Shown here piece after piece: positions 1 to 6,907 of a stretch of DNA of 8,685 nucleotides. The DNA is from Lachnospiraceae bacterium UBA7076. GTDB lineage: Bacteria; Bacillota; Clostridia; Lachnospirales; Lachnospiraceae. The notes below the pieces were generated by a model. That model was not told the origin of the DNA. It ran no database searches and saw only the letters and a program-made list of their open reading frames with translations. Each line of letters starts with the position of its first letter. The first letter of the stretch is position 1. Location: the NCBI GenBank assembly GCA_002493625.1, contig DKZK01000016.1, positions 1 through 8,685 on the forward strand, read 5' to 3'. The position numbers and the translations under genes are program-made.

Positions 1-31
1 TTTCGGAGAGGAATATGAATTTACGCCATAG
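1..31 (+). CDS. 3' end of a small protein gene, paralogue of the next lipoprotein
   Basis: Only the last codons are inside the window. Read from base 2, the frame gives FGEEYEFTP followed by a TAG stop at 29-31. This closely matches the C-terminus of the broken lipoprotein just downstream (FGREHEFTQP then TAA at 395-397), and the DNA of the two ends is also similar (both contain GAATTTACGC). I infer that a related gene, perhaps a tandem duplicate, ends here. The evidence is only nine residues, so the product cannot be identified from this piece; if it is a true paralogue it would also be a small secreted lipoprotein. Confidence 0.4.
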   Translation, partial: FGEEYEFTP

Positions 32-137
32 GTATCAAGATGCTGGTAAATGTAAGTGATATATTTTATATTTTTATTATCAGGATACCACAGATTATTT
101 TGAAAAAATGTTGGAGGCTATGTATTAGTAGGGGAAT

Positions 138-397
138 ATGAAAAAGTGTATAATTATGCTGATGGCGTGTATGCTTTTACTTGCCGGATGTGAAAAAGAA
201 AAAAGGAAGAACATAGGTATGGATTCTTTTATAGAGGAAAATGATATTGATGGGAGGACGGATGATATTAAAAGAGATGAAGCAGAACATTAAAAGAACA
301 CATAGGCGATGAGAAACATTTTACAGAGCTTGAAAAATATTGGAAGGGCTTGTACAAAAAGTATTTTGGAAGGGAACATGAATTTACGCAGCCGTAA
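138..397 (+). pseudogene. Small lipoprotein gene, apparently frameshifted
   Basis: The ATG at 138 opens a 51-residue frame ending at TAA 291-293. It begins MKKC, has a hydrophobic stretch and then a lipobox LLAGC (Cys18). This is a typical lipoprotein signal peptide: the mature protein should be lipid-anchored at Cys18 on the outer face of the membrane. After the stop, the -1 frame (from 290) continues in register with 35 charged residues, starting LKEHIGDEKH and ending in a C-terminus matching the gene end at 1-31, with TAA at 395-397. Losing one T at about 290-291 would explain the break, since AEH would then run directly into LKEH. It may be a real pseudogene, a phase-variable site or a sequencing error. 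The 51-aa product could still be made. The start has only a close, weak AGGGG (130-134). No known family was recognised. Confidence 0.5.
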
Positions 398-417
398 TTT
401 ATGTTAAGGTAATGTTT

Positions 418-1215
418 ATGAAAAATGTTTTTATAGAAGGAATTCCGGGAATGGGGAAATCCACATTGTTAAATACAGTTTCCGCAGCTATTCCGCAAAT
501 TTTTGTTTGCCGTGAGGGCGATTATTCACCGGTTGATTTGGCATGGTGTTCATGGATGTCAAGGGAGGAATATGAGGAAATACTGAAACGTTATGAGCCG
601 CTTCAGAATGAAATAATAAAGAATACAGTTCCGGAATGTGAGCATTTTGTTGTTTCATATACAAAAATTATTACGGATTTTCCAGATTTTCATAAGCAGA
701 TGGAGGAATTTGAAATATACAACAGGAGAAAACCACTGCGGGATTTGAAGGAAATTATTTTTTCAAGATACAGAAATTTCACAGAAACCGGTTATTTGTT
801 TGAGTGTTCTTTTTTTCAAAATATCATTGAGAATTTGATTTTATTTCATCAGCTGAATGATGAAGAAATTGTAGAGTTTTATCGTGAGTTATATAATGCG
901 GTCAATAAGGAATCGTTTTTGTTGTTGTATTTATATAGCGATAGGATTGAAGAAAATATAGAAAACATTAGAAAAGAACGCTCGGATAATTTGGGAAATG
1001 AAATGTGGTACCCGATGATGCTGAATTTTCTGGTTCATTCCCCATATGGAAAAAAACATGGTTATAGCTCCTTTGAAGATGTGATAGCTCATTTCAGGCA
1101 CAGACAGCGATTGGAAATGCGTATTATAGATGAAATAATTGGAGAAAAAGCTGTTGTTCTTTTGGCAAAGGAGTGGAAGACAGAGGATATAATACCGGTT
1201 ATAGATGATTTATAA
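418..1215 (+). CDS. P-loop nucleotide-binding protein, kinase-like, function unknown
   Basis: The protein has 265 aa from the ATG at 418. An in-frame ATG at 412 is less likely, because AAGG at 406-409 lies 8 nt before 418 but only 2 nt before 412. Near the N-terminus, after the beta strand NVFIEG, is a clear Walker A motif GIPGMGKST. A hydrophobic strand ending LFECSFFQN (about residues 127-135) sits where nucleoside and nucleotide kinases place their Walker B / DRS-type segment. An Arg-rich stretch IRKERSD (about 184-190) could act as a lid or phosphate-binding arginine region. The layout fits the deoxynucleoside/adenylate kinase-like P-loop fold, with a cytosolic location and no membrane segment. 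The substrate is unknown: it could be a small-molecule kinase, and I cannot name the family. The gene is AT-rich compared with the GH94 genes downstream. It starts 20 nt after the broken lipoprotein gene and may share its transcript. Confidence 0.8.
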   Translation: MKNVFIEGIPGMGKSTLLNTVSAAIPQIFVCREGDYSPVDLAWCSWMSREEYEEILKRYEPLQNEIIKNTVPECEHFVVSYTKIITDFPDFHKQMEEFEIYNRRKPLRDLKEIIFSRYRNFTETGYLFECSFFQNIIENLILFHQLNDEEIVEFYRELYNAVNKESFLLLYLYSDRIEENIENIRKERSDNLGNEMWYPMMLNFLVHSPYGKKHGYSSFEDVIAHFRHRQRLEMRIIDEIIGEKAVVLLAKEWKTEDIIPVIDDL

Positions 1216-1359
1216 AAAATCTGATTGGAAAATTGAAACAGTTTTACATCATAATAATGATAAAAAAGTAATAATAGTGATATATAAATTTTGTGATTTA
1301 TGAGATTATTTTAGTACATAAAAAACGGAAAAAAATTATTATGAAAAGGAGCAGTTATT
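1216..1359. other. AT-rich intergenic region upstream of the first GH94 gene
   Basis: This 144-base gap is strongly AT-rich. It contains an imperfect palindrome at 1242-1267, with ATCAT and ATGAT arms around AATA and outer T4/A4 arms. No T-run follows it on the plus strand, so it is not a convincing terminator; it could be an operator. Several TAATAA- and TATATA-like elements are present, but none is well spaced from a good -35 box, so I do not assign a promoter. A good ribosome binding site, AAAGGAG (1345-1351), lies 8 nt before the ATG at 1360. Confidence 0.4.
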
Positions 1360-4056
1360 ATGGGAACAATCAAATTTTATGATGATGAAACATTTTCACT
1401 TTCCAATCCGGAAAATTTCAGCGGACTGTATTTTCCCATCGCAGGGGAAAAGGGAATTAAAAGCTCGGTAGCTCCCAATCTGGGCGGAGACGCAAAGCTT
1501 AACCAGAATGCATTTCTGCTTGAGCCGGTGAGCATCGATAACCTTCACAACAACAGAAGCGTCAGAAACGTGTGGTGTCATGTTGAGGGAAAGGGCGCAT
1601 GGTCGGCTGTTGGCGCATCCGCCGAGGAGGAAAATAAGAAATTTACGGACGAACAGGACGAAAGCGGACTGCTTGCAGGATATATGTGGCATAAAATAAG
1701 CAGAAAATCAAAAAAATATGAGCTTTCCTCCGAAATAACCTCATTTGTGCCAATGGATGATGACGTTGAAATCATGCATATAAAAATAAACAATGAGGCA
1801 TCCTATGCTCAGAATATTACGCCTGTCATTGCCGTTCCAATCTATGGCAGAAGCGCTGATAACATAAGGGATCACAGACATGTTACGTCGCTTTTGCACA
1901 GGATTACCACAGGGGAGTACGGCGTTTTTGTAAAGCCGACGCTTTCATTTGACGAGAGGGGACACAAGAAAAATACCCTTACATATTTTGTGTGCGGCGT
2001 ATCGGGAACAGGGGAAAAGCCGGCGGACTTTTATCCCGCTGTGGATGCATTTATAGGTGAGGGCGGCACGCTTACAAGACCGGAGGCAGTTGTACTTAAC
2101 AAAACGGGAATGCCGTCCGGAAGCCGTCTGGAAGGTAAGGAGGCGCTTGGCGGGCTTCGCTTTGCGGCTGTAAGCCTGAGTCCCGGGGAAAGCGTTACAT
2201 ACACGGTTGTTATGGGCGTTACGGATAACGGTGACAGGGCGGAGGATATTGTAAAGTCCTACGATTCGGATAAAAAGGTTTGTGATGCCCTTGATAAGCT
2301 TAAGGAATATTGGTCGGAAAAGGTAAATGTTATATGTGACACGGGAAATAAGGATTTCGACGTGTTTATGAGATGGGTGAGCTTCCAGCCGTTCTTGAGA
2401 AGAATTTACGGCTGCTCCTTCCTTCCGCACCATGATTATGGCAGGGGAGGCAGAGGCTGGAGAGATTTGTGGCAGGATTGTCTTTCACTTCTCATTATGA
2501 ACCCTGACGGCGTAAGGGAAATGGTAGTTGACAACTACGGCGGAGTTCGTATTGACGGAACAAATGCAACCATAATCGGAGAGAAAAAAGGTGAATTTAT
2601 TGCTGACAGAAACGGTATCGCAAGAGTCTGGATGGATCACGGAATGTGGCCGTTTATGACAACCAAGCTCTATATAGACCAGAGTGGAGACGTTGACGTT
2701 CTGAAAGAAAAGGTGGCATATTTTAAGGACGAGCAGTGCATGAGAGGCTGTATGCTCGACACTGACTGGAACGAGGAATACGGGGTTTGCCAGAGGGATA
2801 ATTCAGGAGAAATATATAAGGGTACGGTGCTTGAGCATATTTTACTGGAGCATCTGGGCGCATTTTATGAGGTTGGAGCCCACAATCATATAAGGCTTCG
2901 GGGCGCTGACTGGAATGACGCACTTGACATGGCGTGGGAAAACGGAGAGAGCGTTGCATTTACATGTGCCTATGCAGGAAATCTCTCACAGCTTGCAGAT
3001 ATGCTATCGGAGCTTGAAGAAAAATACGGCTGGCAGGATATAGAGCTTCTTCAGGAAATTAACGTGCTTCTTGAGCCTGAGGCTTCCTGCTACGACGACA
3101 TAGCCGCAAAAAAAGATGTGCTGGGCAGATATCTTACCGCCTGCAAACACAATGTAAGCGGAACGAAAATAAATATACCGGTCAGGAGCCTTGTGGAAAA
3201 TCTGAATGAAAAGGCAGAATGGATAAAGGAGCATGTGAGAAAAACCGAGTGGATTTCAGACGGCGACGGCGGCTGGTTTAACAGCTATTATGACAATCAC
3301 GGGCAGGCTGTTGAGGGCTGCTTTGAAAACGGTGTAAGAATGATGCTTACAGGTCAGGTCTTTGCAACAATGAGCGGAACGGCAAATGCCTCTCAGGTAG
3401 CTTCAATCTGTAAGAGCGCCGATAAATATTTATACAAAAAGGAAATTGGAGGATACCGGCTTAACACGGATTTCCATGAGGAAAAGTACGACCTTGGAAG
3501 AATGTTCGGATTTGCTTACGGAGAAAAGGAAAACGGCGCAGTATTTTCACATATGACCGTTATGTATGCCAATGCCCTCTACAAAAGAGGCTTTGTAAAG
3601 GAGGGACACAAGGCGCTTTCAACGCTTTCAGACCATGCCCTTAACTTTAACGTGAGCAAAATATATCCGGGTGTTCCTGAATATTTTGACGCATCGGGCA
3701 GAGGACTTTACCATTACCTTACAGGCGCCGCAAGCTGGTATCTTATGACGCTTGTAACGGAGGTGTTTGGAGTAAAGGGACAGATGGGTGACATGATAAT
3801 TTGTCCGAAGCTTATGCGGTCACAGTTTGATGAAAATGGAAGTGCAAAGCTTAAGCTTTCCTTTGCAGGAAAGAAATTTGACATCACAATTAAAAATGCC
3901 GATTTGCTTGAGTATGGCAAGTATACAGTAAAGCAGGCGATGTGTGATGGCGGAAATTCACTTAAGGTAAGTGAGGATAAGGTAGTTTTGGAAAGAACCG
4001 TAATTGATGGTATGGATGAAGCCGTACATGAAATAACGGTTACCTTGGGGAAGTGA
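1360..4056 (+). CDS. GH94 glycoside phosphorylase, laminaribiose-phosphorylase-like subgroup
   Basis: The protein has 898 aa and no signal peptide, so it should be cytosolic. GH94 enzymes reversibly cleave beta-glucosidic disaccharides with phosphate, inverting the anomeric centre to give alpha-sugar 1-phosphate. An N-terminal beta-sandwich (about residues 1-300) precedes an (alpha/alpha)6 barrel. Visible GH94 landmarks are GWRDLWQD (366-373, donor-site Arg368/Asp373), the catalytic acid Asp517 in GADWNDALD, the phosphate-site His731 in ENGAVFSHM, and YLTGA (786-790). Cellobiose and chitobiose phosphorylases are about 800 aa. The extra length, the segment RIDGTNATIIG (397-407) with FIADRN (413-418), and the DALDMAWENGESVAF block resemble the roughly 900-aa group that includes laminaribiose phosphorylase as I recall it. 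The exact disaccharide is not proven; another beta-glucosyl or GlcNAc disaccharide is possible. AAAGGAG lies 8 nt before the start. A second GH94 gene follows 182 nt downstream. All key residues are present. Confidence 0.88.
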   Translation: MGTIKFYDDETFSLSNPENFSGLYFPIAGEKGIKSSVAPNLGGDAKLNQNAFLLEPVSIDNLHNNRSVRNVWCHVEGKGAWSAVGASAEEENKKFTDEQDESGLLAGYMWHKISRKSKKYELSSEITSFVPMDDDVEIMHIKINNEASYAQNITPVIAVPIYGRSADNIRDHRHVTSLLHRITTGEYGVFVKPTLSFDERGHKKNTLTYFVCGVSGTGEKPADFYPAVDAFIGEGGTLTRPEAVVLNKTGMPSGSRLEGKEALGGLRFAAVSLSPGESVTYTVVMGVTDNGDRAEDIVKSYDSDKKVCDALDKLKEYWSEKVNVICDTGNKDFDVFMRWVSFQPFLRRIYGCSFLPHHDYGRGGRGWRDLWQDCLSLLIMNPDGVREMVVDNYGGVRIDGTNATIIGEKKGEFIADRNGIARVWMDHGMWPFMTTKLYIDQSGDVDVLKEKVAYFKDEQCMRGCMLDTDWNEEYGVCQRDNSGEIYKGTVLEHILLEHLGAFYEVGAHNHIRLRGADWNDALDMAWENGESVAFTCAYAGNLSQLADMLSELEEKYGWQDIELLQEINVLLEPEASCYDDIAAKKDVLGRYLTACKHNVSGTKINIPVRSLVENLNEKAEWIKEHVRKTEWISDGDGGWFNSYYDNHGQAVEGCFENGVRMMLTGQVFATMSGTANASQVASICKSADKYLYKKEIGGYRLNTDFHEEKYDLGRMFGFAYGEKENGAVFSHMTVMYANALYKRGFVKEGHKALSTLSDHALNFNVSKIYPGVPEYFDASGRGLYHYLTGAASWYLMTLVTEVFGVKGQMGDMIICPKLMRSQFDENGSAKLKLSFAGKKFDITIKNADLLEYGKYTVKQAMCDGGNSLKVSEDKVVLERTVIDGMDEAVHEITVTLGK

Positions 4057-4094
4057 AAAGCCTGTAAACAAAACTGCAAGGATAATTTAACATA

Positions 4095-4118
4095 AATAAT
4101 AGATTTATACTATTTTTT
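4095..4118 (+). terminator. Weak AT-rich hairpin with T-run after the first GH94 gene
   Basis: AATAG (4098-4102) pairs with CTATT (4110-4114) around a 7-nt loop. A few more A-T pairs form outside one mismatch, and T4113-T4118 follows. The stem has a single G-C pair, so termination would be weak or partial. Read-through into the second GH94 gene is therefore plausible. Confidence 0.25.
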
Positions 4119-4120
4119 CT

Positions 4121-4149
4121 TTCGTTTTTCATAGAAAAATGTATATAAT
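4121..4149 (+). promoter_or_regulatory. Possible promoter of the second GH94 gene
   Basis: TATAAT at 4144-4149 is a perfect -10 box about 90 nt before the ATG. The hexamer 17 bp upstream (TTCGTT, 4121-4126) is a poor -35. A perfect short inverted repeat, TTTTTC-ATA-GAAAAA (4125-4139), fills the spacer, where a regulator could bind. I infer a weak or activator-dependent promoter, giving the second GH94 gene some independence from the first. Confidence 0.4.
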
Positions 4150-4238
4150 GATTGTATTGTAAAAGCATCAAAACAGGCATGGCGCTTGTTGTAATGACAG
4201 GCAAAACAAAAAAATAAAAGCTGAGGAGGAACAAAATA

Positions 4239-6653
4239 ATGCAGTATGGATATTTTGATGATGAGAAAAGAGAGTATGTCATAACAAATCCCAAAACACC
4301 GAAGCCTTGGGTAAATTATCTCGGTTCGCCTCTTTACGGAGCAATTATTTCCAACAATGCAGGGGGCTACAGCTTTGCAAAGTCAGGGGCAAACGGAAGA
4401 ATTTTAAGATATGTATTCAATAACTTTGACCAGCCGGGACGTTATATTTATATACGCGACAATGACAGTAAGGATTTCTGGTCGGCATCATGGCAGCCTG
4501 TTGGAAAGGATCTGGAAAGCTATAAGAGCGAATGTCATCATGGTACGGGATATACGAGGATGTTTGCGGAATATGCGGGAATTAAGTCCGAGGCTCTTTA
4601 CTATGTGCCCCTTGACAAGTCCCATGAGGTATGGAATTTAAAGGTTACAAATACTTCTGATACCGTAAGAAATCTTACTGTTACGGGGTATGCGGAATTT
4701 ACAAATAACAGTAACTATGAGCAGGATCAGGTGAACCTTCAGTATTCCCTGTTTATAAGCAGAACGGGCTTTGAGGGTAACAGAATCCGTCAGACAATAC
4801 ATGGAAATCTTGACGGACTTGACAAAGGAGAATATGTTGATGATAAACGTCCCACAGACCGTTTTTTCGGGCTTGCGGGCGCGCCCGTTTCATCCTACTG
4901 CGGAGACAAGGATAGGTTTATCGGGGAATACAGAAGCTACAGGGACCCTGTGGGAGTTGTGGAAGGAAACCTTGGAAATTACTTAAGCTACAATGAAAAT
5001 TCCTGCGGCGGACTCTCTGCCATTGTTTCACTTAATCCGGGTGAGACGAAGGAGCTTGCATTTATTCTTGGAATGAAGGAAAATGATGAGGCTGCCGCCA
5101 TAATGGACAGCTACGAAAATCCGTCTTCCGTATGTGAGAAGGAATGTAAGGAGCTGATTGAAAACTGGCATGGAAGATTTGCGCATTTGCAGGTTAAAAC
5201 GCCAAGCTCTGAATTTAATTCAATGATAAATACATGGAATGCATATAACTGCTTTATGACATTTATATGGTCCCGGGCGGCGTCCTTTATATACTGCGGT
5301 CTCAGAAACGGATACGGATACAGGGACACCGTACAGGATATACAGGGAATTATTCACCTTGCGCCTGAAATGGCAGTGGATAAAATCAGGTTTATGCTGT
5401 CGGCGCAGGTTGATAACGGCGGCGGACTTCCTCTTGTAAAATTCACGCATAATCCGGGGCATGAGGATACGCCTGATGACGCCTCCTATGTTAAGGAGAC
5501 GGGACACCCGGCTTACCGCGCTGACGATGCACTGTGGCTGTTCCCTACTGTTTATAAGTATATTTCCGAGACAGGGGACATGGCGTTTCTGGATGAGGTT
5601 ATTCCATTTGCAAACAAGGACGAGGGCACCGTATACGAGCATTTAAAGCGCGCGATTGCTTTTTCAATGGAGCATCTTGGTATTCACGGAATGCCTGCGG
5701 GACTTTATGCAGACTGGAACGACTGCCTGCGGCTTGGCGCCAACGGAGAGTCAACATTTGTTGCCCTTCAGTTTTATCTTGGAATGACAATTTTAAGAAA
5801 ATTTGCCGGGTACAAAAAGGATGACGAGTATATTAAATATCTTGACGAAAGTCAGAAAAAGCTTGGTGAAATCATTAATGAGCTCTGCTGGAATGAGGAC
5901 AGATTTATCCGCGGATTTACCGAGCAGGGAGAGGTTATAGGAAACCGGAACGACCCTGAGGCCAATATGTGGCTTAATCCGCAAAGCTGGGCTGTAATCA
6001 GCGGTCTTGCGACGGATGAGCAGGCTGACGCAGCGCTTGATATGGTAAACCGGAGACTTAACACGGAGTACGGTCTTGTGTTAATGGACCCTCCATATCA
6101 TCTTAACGCCTTTGACGGTGCGCTTGCAGTTATATACAATGCAGGCGTAAAGGAAAATTCCGGTATATTTTCACAGTCACAGGGCTGGATTATTTTGGCG
6201 GAGGCCTTGAGAGGACATGGAAACCGCGCCTTTGAGTATTTTATAGAAAATGCACCGGCAGCGCAAAATGACCGTGCGGAGATTCGCAAGCTTGAGCCTT
6301 ACTGCTACGGACAGTTCACCGAGGGAAGCGCAAGCCCTCACTTTGGAAGGTCGCATGTGCACTGGCTTACAGGAACCGCATCGACAATTATGGTAGGCTG
6401 TGTTGAGGGTATTCTCGGAATGAGGCCTGACATGGACGGTATAAATATTTCTCCGTCCATTCCGGAAGCATGGGAGGAATTTGAGATTGACAAGGATTTC
6501 AGAGGCTGCCACATGCATATAATCGTGAAAAATCCGGGACACGTACAGTCAGGCTGTGTGGAGCTTACCGTAAACGGCGAGAAGATGGAGGGCAGCTATA
6601 TTCCGGCAAGCCTGCTTGGTGAAAAAGCAGAGGTTGTCCTTATAATGTCATAA
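4239..6653 (+). CDS. GH94 disaccharide phosphorylase, chitobiose/cellobiose phosphorylase-like
   Basis: The protein has 804 aa, the usual length of cellobiose and N,N'-diacetylchitobiose phosphorylases (about 800), and no signal peptide. The N-terminus YGYFDDEKREYVIT, then PWVNYLGS and AGGYSF (41-46), is the family signature. DNDSKDFWSASWQPV (74-88) and YGYRDTVQD (359-367) look closer to Vibrio chitobiose phosphorylase than to cellobiose phosphorylase. The catalytic acid is Asp492 in ADWNDCL, Arg362 and Asp367 should line the donor site, and WLTGT (709-713) is the phosphate loop. One oddity: where these enzymes carry a phosphate-binding His (FSH or FCH), this one has Gln646 (IFSQSQGW). The expected reaction is phosphorolysis of a beta-linked disaccharide in the cytosol. 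The substrate is uncertain: cellobiose, chitobiose and an acidic disaccharide are all possible. AGGAGG (4224-4229) lies 9 nt before the ATG. No transporter adjoins it. Confidence 0.88.
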   Translation: MQYGYFDDEKREYVITNPKTPKPWVNYLGSPLYGAIISNNAGGYSFAKSGANGRILRYVFNNFDQPGRYIYIRDNDSKDFWSASWQPVGKDLESYKSECHHGTGYTRMFAEYAGIKSEALYYVPLDKSHEVWNLKVTNTSDTVRNLTVTGYAEFTNNSNYEQDQVNLQYSLFISRTGFEGNRIRQTIHGNLDGLDKGEYVDDKRPTDRFFGLAGAPVSSYCGDKDRFIGEYRSYRDPVGVVEGNLGNYLSYNENSCGGLSAIVSLNPGETKELAFILGMKENDEAAAIMDSYENPSSVCEKECKELIENWHGRFAHLQVKTPSSEFNSMINTWNAYNCFMTFIWSRAASFIYCGLRNGYGYRDTVQDIQGIIHLAPEMAVDKIRFMLSAQVDNGGGLPLVKFTHNPGHEDTPDDASYVKETGHPAYRADDALWLFPTVYKYISETGDMAFLDEVIPFANKDEGTVYEHLKRAIAFSMEHLGIHGMPAGLYADWNDCLRLGANGESTFVALQFYLGMTILRKFAGYKKDDEYIKYLDESQKKLGEIINELCWNEDRFIRGFTEQGEVIGNRNDPEANMWLNPQSWAVISGLATDEQADAALDMVNRRLNTEYGLVLMDPPYHLNAFDGALAVIYNAGVKENSGIFSQSQGWIILAEALRGHGNRAFEYFIENAPAAQNDRAEIRKLEPYCYGQFTEGSASPHFGRSHVHWLTGTASTIMVGCVEGILGMRPDMDGINISPSIPEAWEEFEIDKDFRGCHMHIIVKNPGHVQSGCVELTVNGEKMEGSYIPASLLGEKAEVVLIMS

Positions 6654-6680
6654 TAACAATTGACAACTGAAAAAATATTT

Positions 6681-6749
6681 AAGCAGGACTAAATTAGTTT
6701 TTTTGTGGATATGTGCCATATTGTAAAAACTAATTTTGTCCTGCTTTTT
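6681..6749 (+). terminator. Very long hairpin terminator after the GH94 pair
   Basis: The left arm 6681-6702 (starts AAGCAGGAC) pairs with 6725-6746 (ends GTCCTGCTT), with one T-T mismatch (6690/6737) in 22 positions. Inside the loop, ATATG (6709-6713) pairs with CATAT (6717-6721) around a TGC triloop. The right arm runs into TTTTT (6745-6749). It lies 28 nt after the GH94 stop codon. The bases before the left arm are A-rich, so the minus strand also has a T-run and termination could be bidirectional. The stem is much longer than in ordinary intrinsic terminators. Confidence 0.8.
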
Positions 6750-6776
6750 ATTGTAATATTGCGACATCCTTTTTGA

Positions 6777-6809
6777 ATTGTAAACCAAAAAACAAAACTG
6801 ATTGACAAT
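6777..6809. promoter_or_regulatory. Putative BirA-type biotin operator
   Basis: ATTGTAAACC (6777-6786) and GATTGACAAT (6800-6809) form an interrupted dyad, with 8 of 10 positions complementary. The left half contains TTGTAAACC, the half-site I know from the E. coli bio operator, and the right half is near the complementary GGTTTACAA. The right half covers the -35 box of the promoter serving the biotin synthase gene, so a bound biotin-protein ligase/repressor would block RNA polymerase. The caveat is spacing: 13 nt between 9-base half-sites, shorter than the usual 14-16. Confidence 0.55.
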
Positions 6810-6830
6810 TAAGAGTAAAATCTTTAATAT
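6802..6830 (+). promoter_or_regulatory. Sigma-A-type promoter of the biotin synthase gene
   Basis: A perfect -35 TTGACA (6802-6807), a 17-bp spacer and a good -10 TAATAT (6825-6830) are present. Transcription would begin near 6837, leaving a leader of about 70 nt. The promoter lies after the long terminator, so the gene should be transcribed separately from the GH94 genes. Confidence 0.75.
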
Positions 6831-6907
6831 ATAAATAAAAATTTTAATGAAATGAATTATTATATGAAAAGGCAAAATATCAATACATGAAAAAGGAGTA
6901 ATTTTGT

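Noticed and set aside
100..128. Possible promoter TTGAAA, 17 bp, TATTAG before the lipoprotein
   Set aside because: Transcription would begin only about 3 nt before the ATG, which does not fit use of the AGGGG ribosome binding site, and the -10 is weak.
112..128. GGAGG followed by an ATG at 120
   Set aside because: The frame reads ATG-TAT-TAG and stops after two codons. The GGAGG is too far from the ATG at 138 to serve the lipoprotein.
1242..1267. Imperfect palindrome after the P-loop gene as a terminator
   Set aside because: Only a 5-bp AT-rich core stem, and it is followed by A residues rather than a T-run on the plus strand.
1945..2433. Long minus-strand open frame inside the first GH94 gene
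   Set aside because: It is fully contained in a well-supported GH94 coding sequence with catalytic motifs, and has no ribosome binding site or recognisable domain.
4056..4075. cre-like catabolite repression site (TGAAAAGCCTGTAAACA) at the end of the first GH94 gene
   Set aside because: The central CG and the dyad symmetry of the cre consensus are missing, and it overlaps the stop codon of the first gene.
6755..6768. TTGCGACATCC as the partner inverted repeat of the IS-like end at 8621
   Set aside because: Only TGCGACA matches, with no transposase between the two sites; bioB and a normal promoter lie there instead, so chance is more likely.
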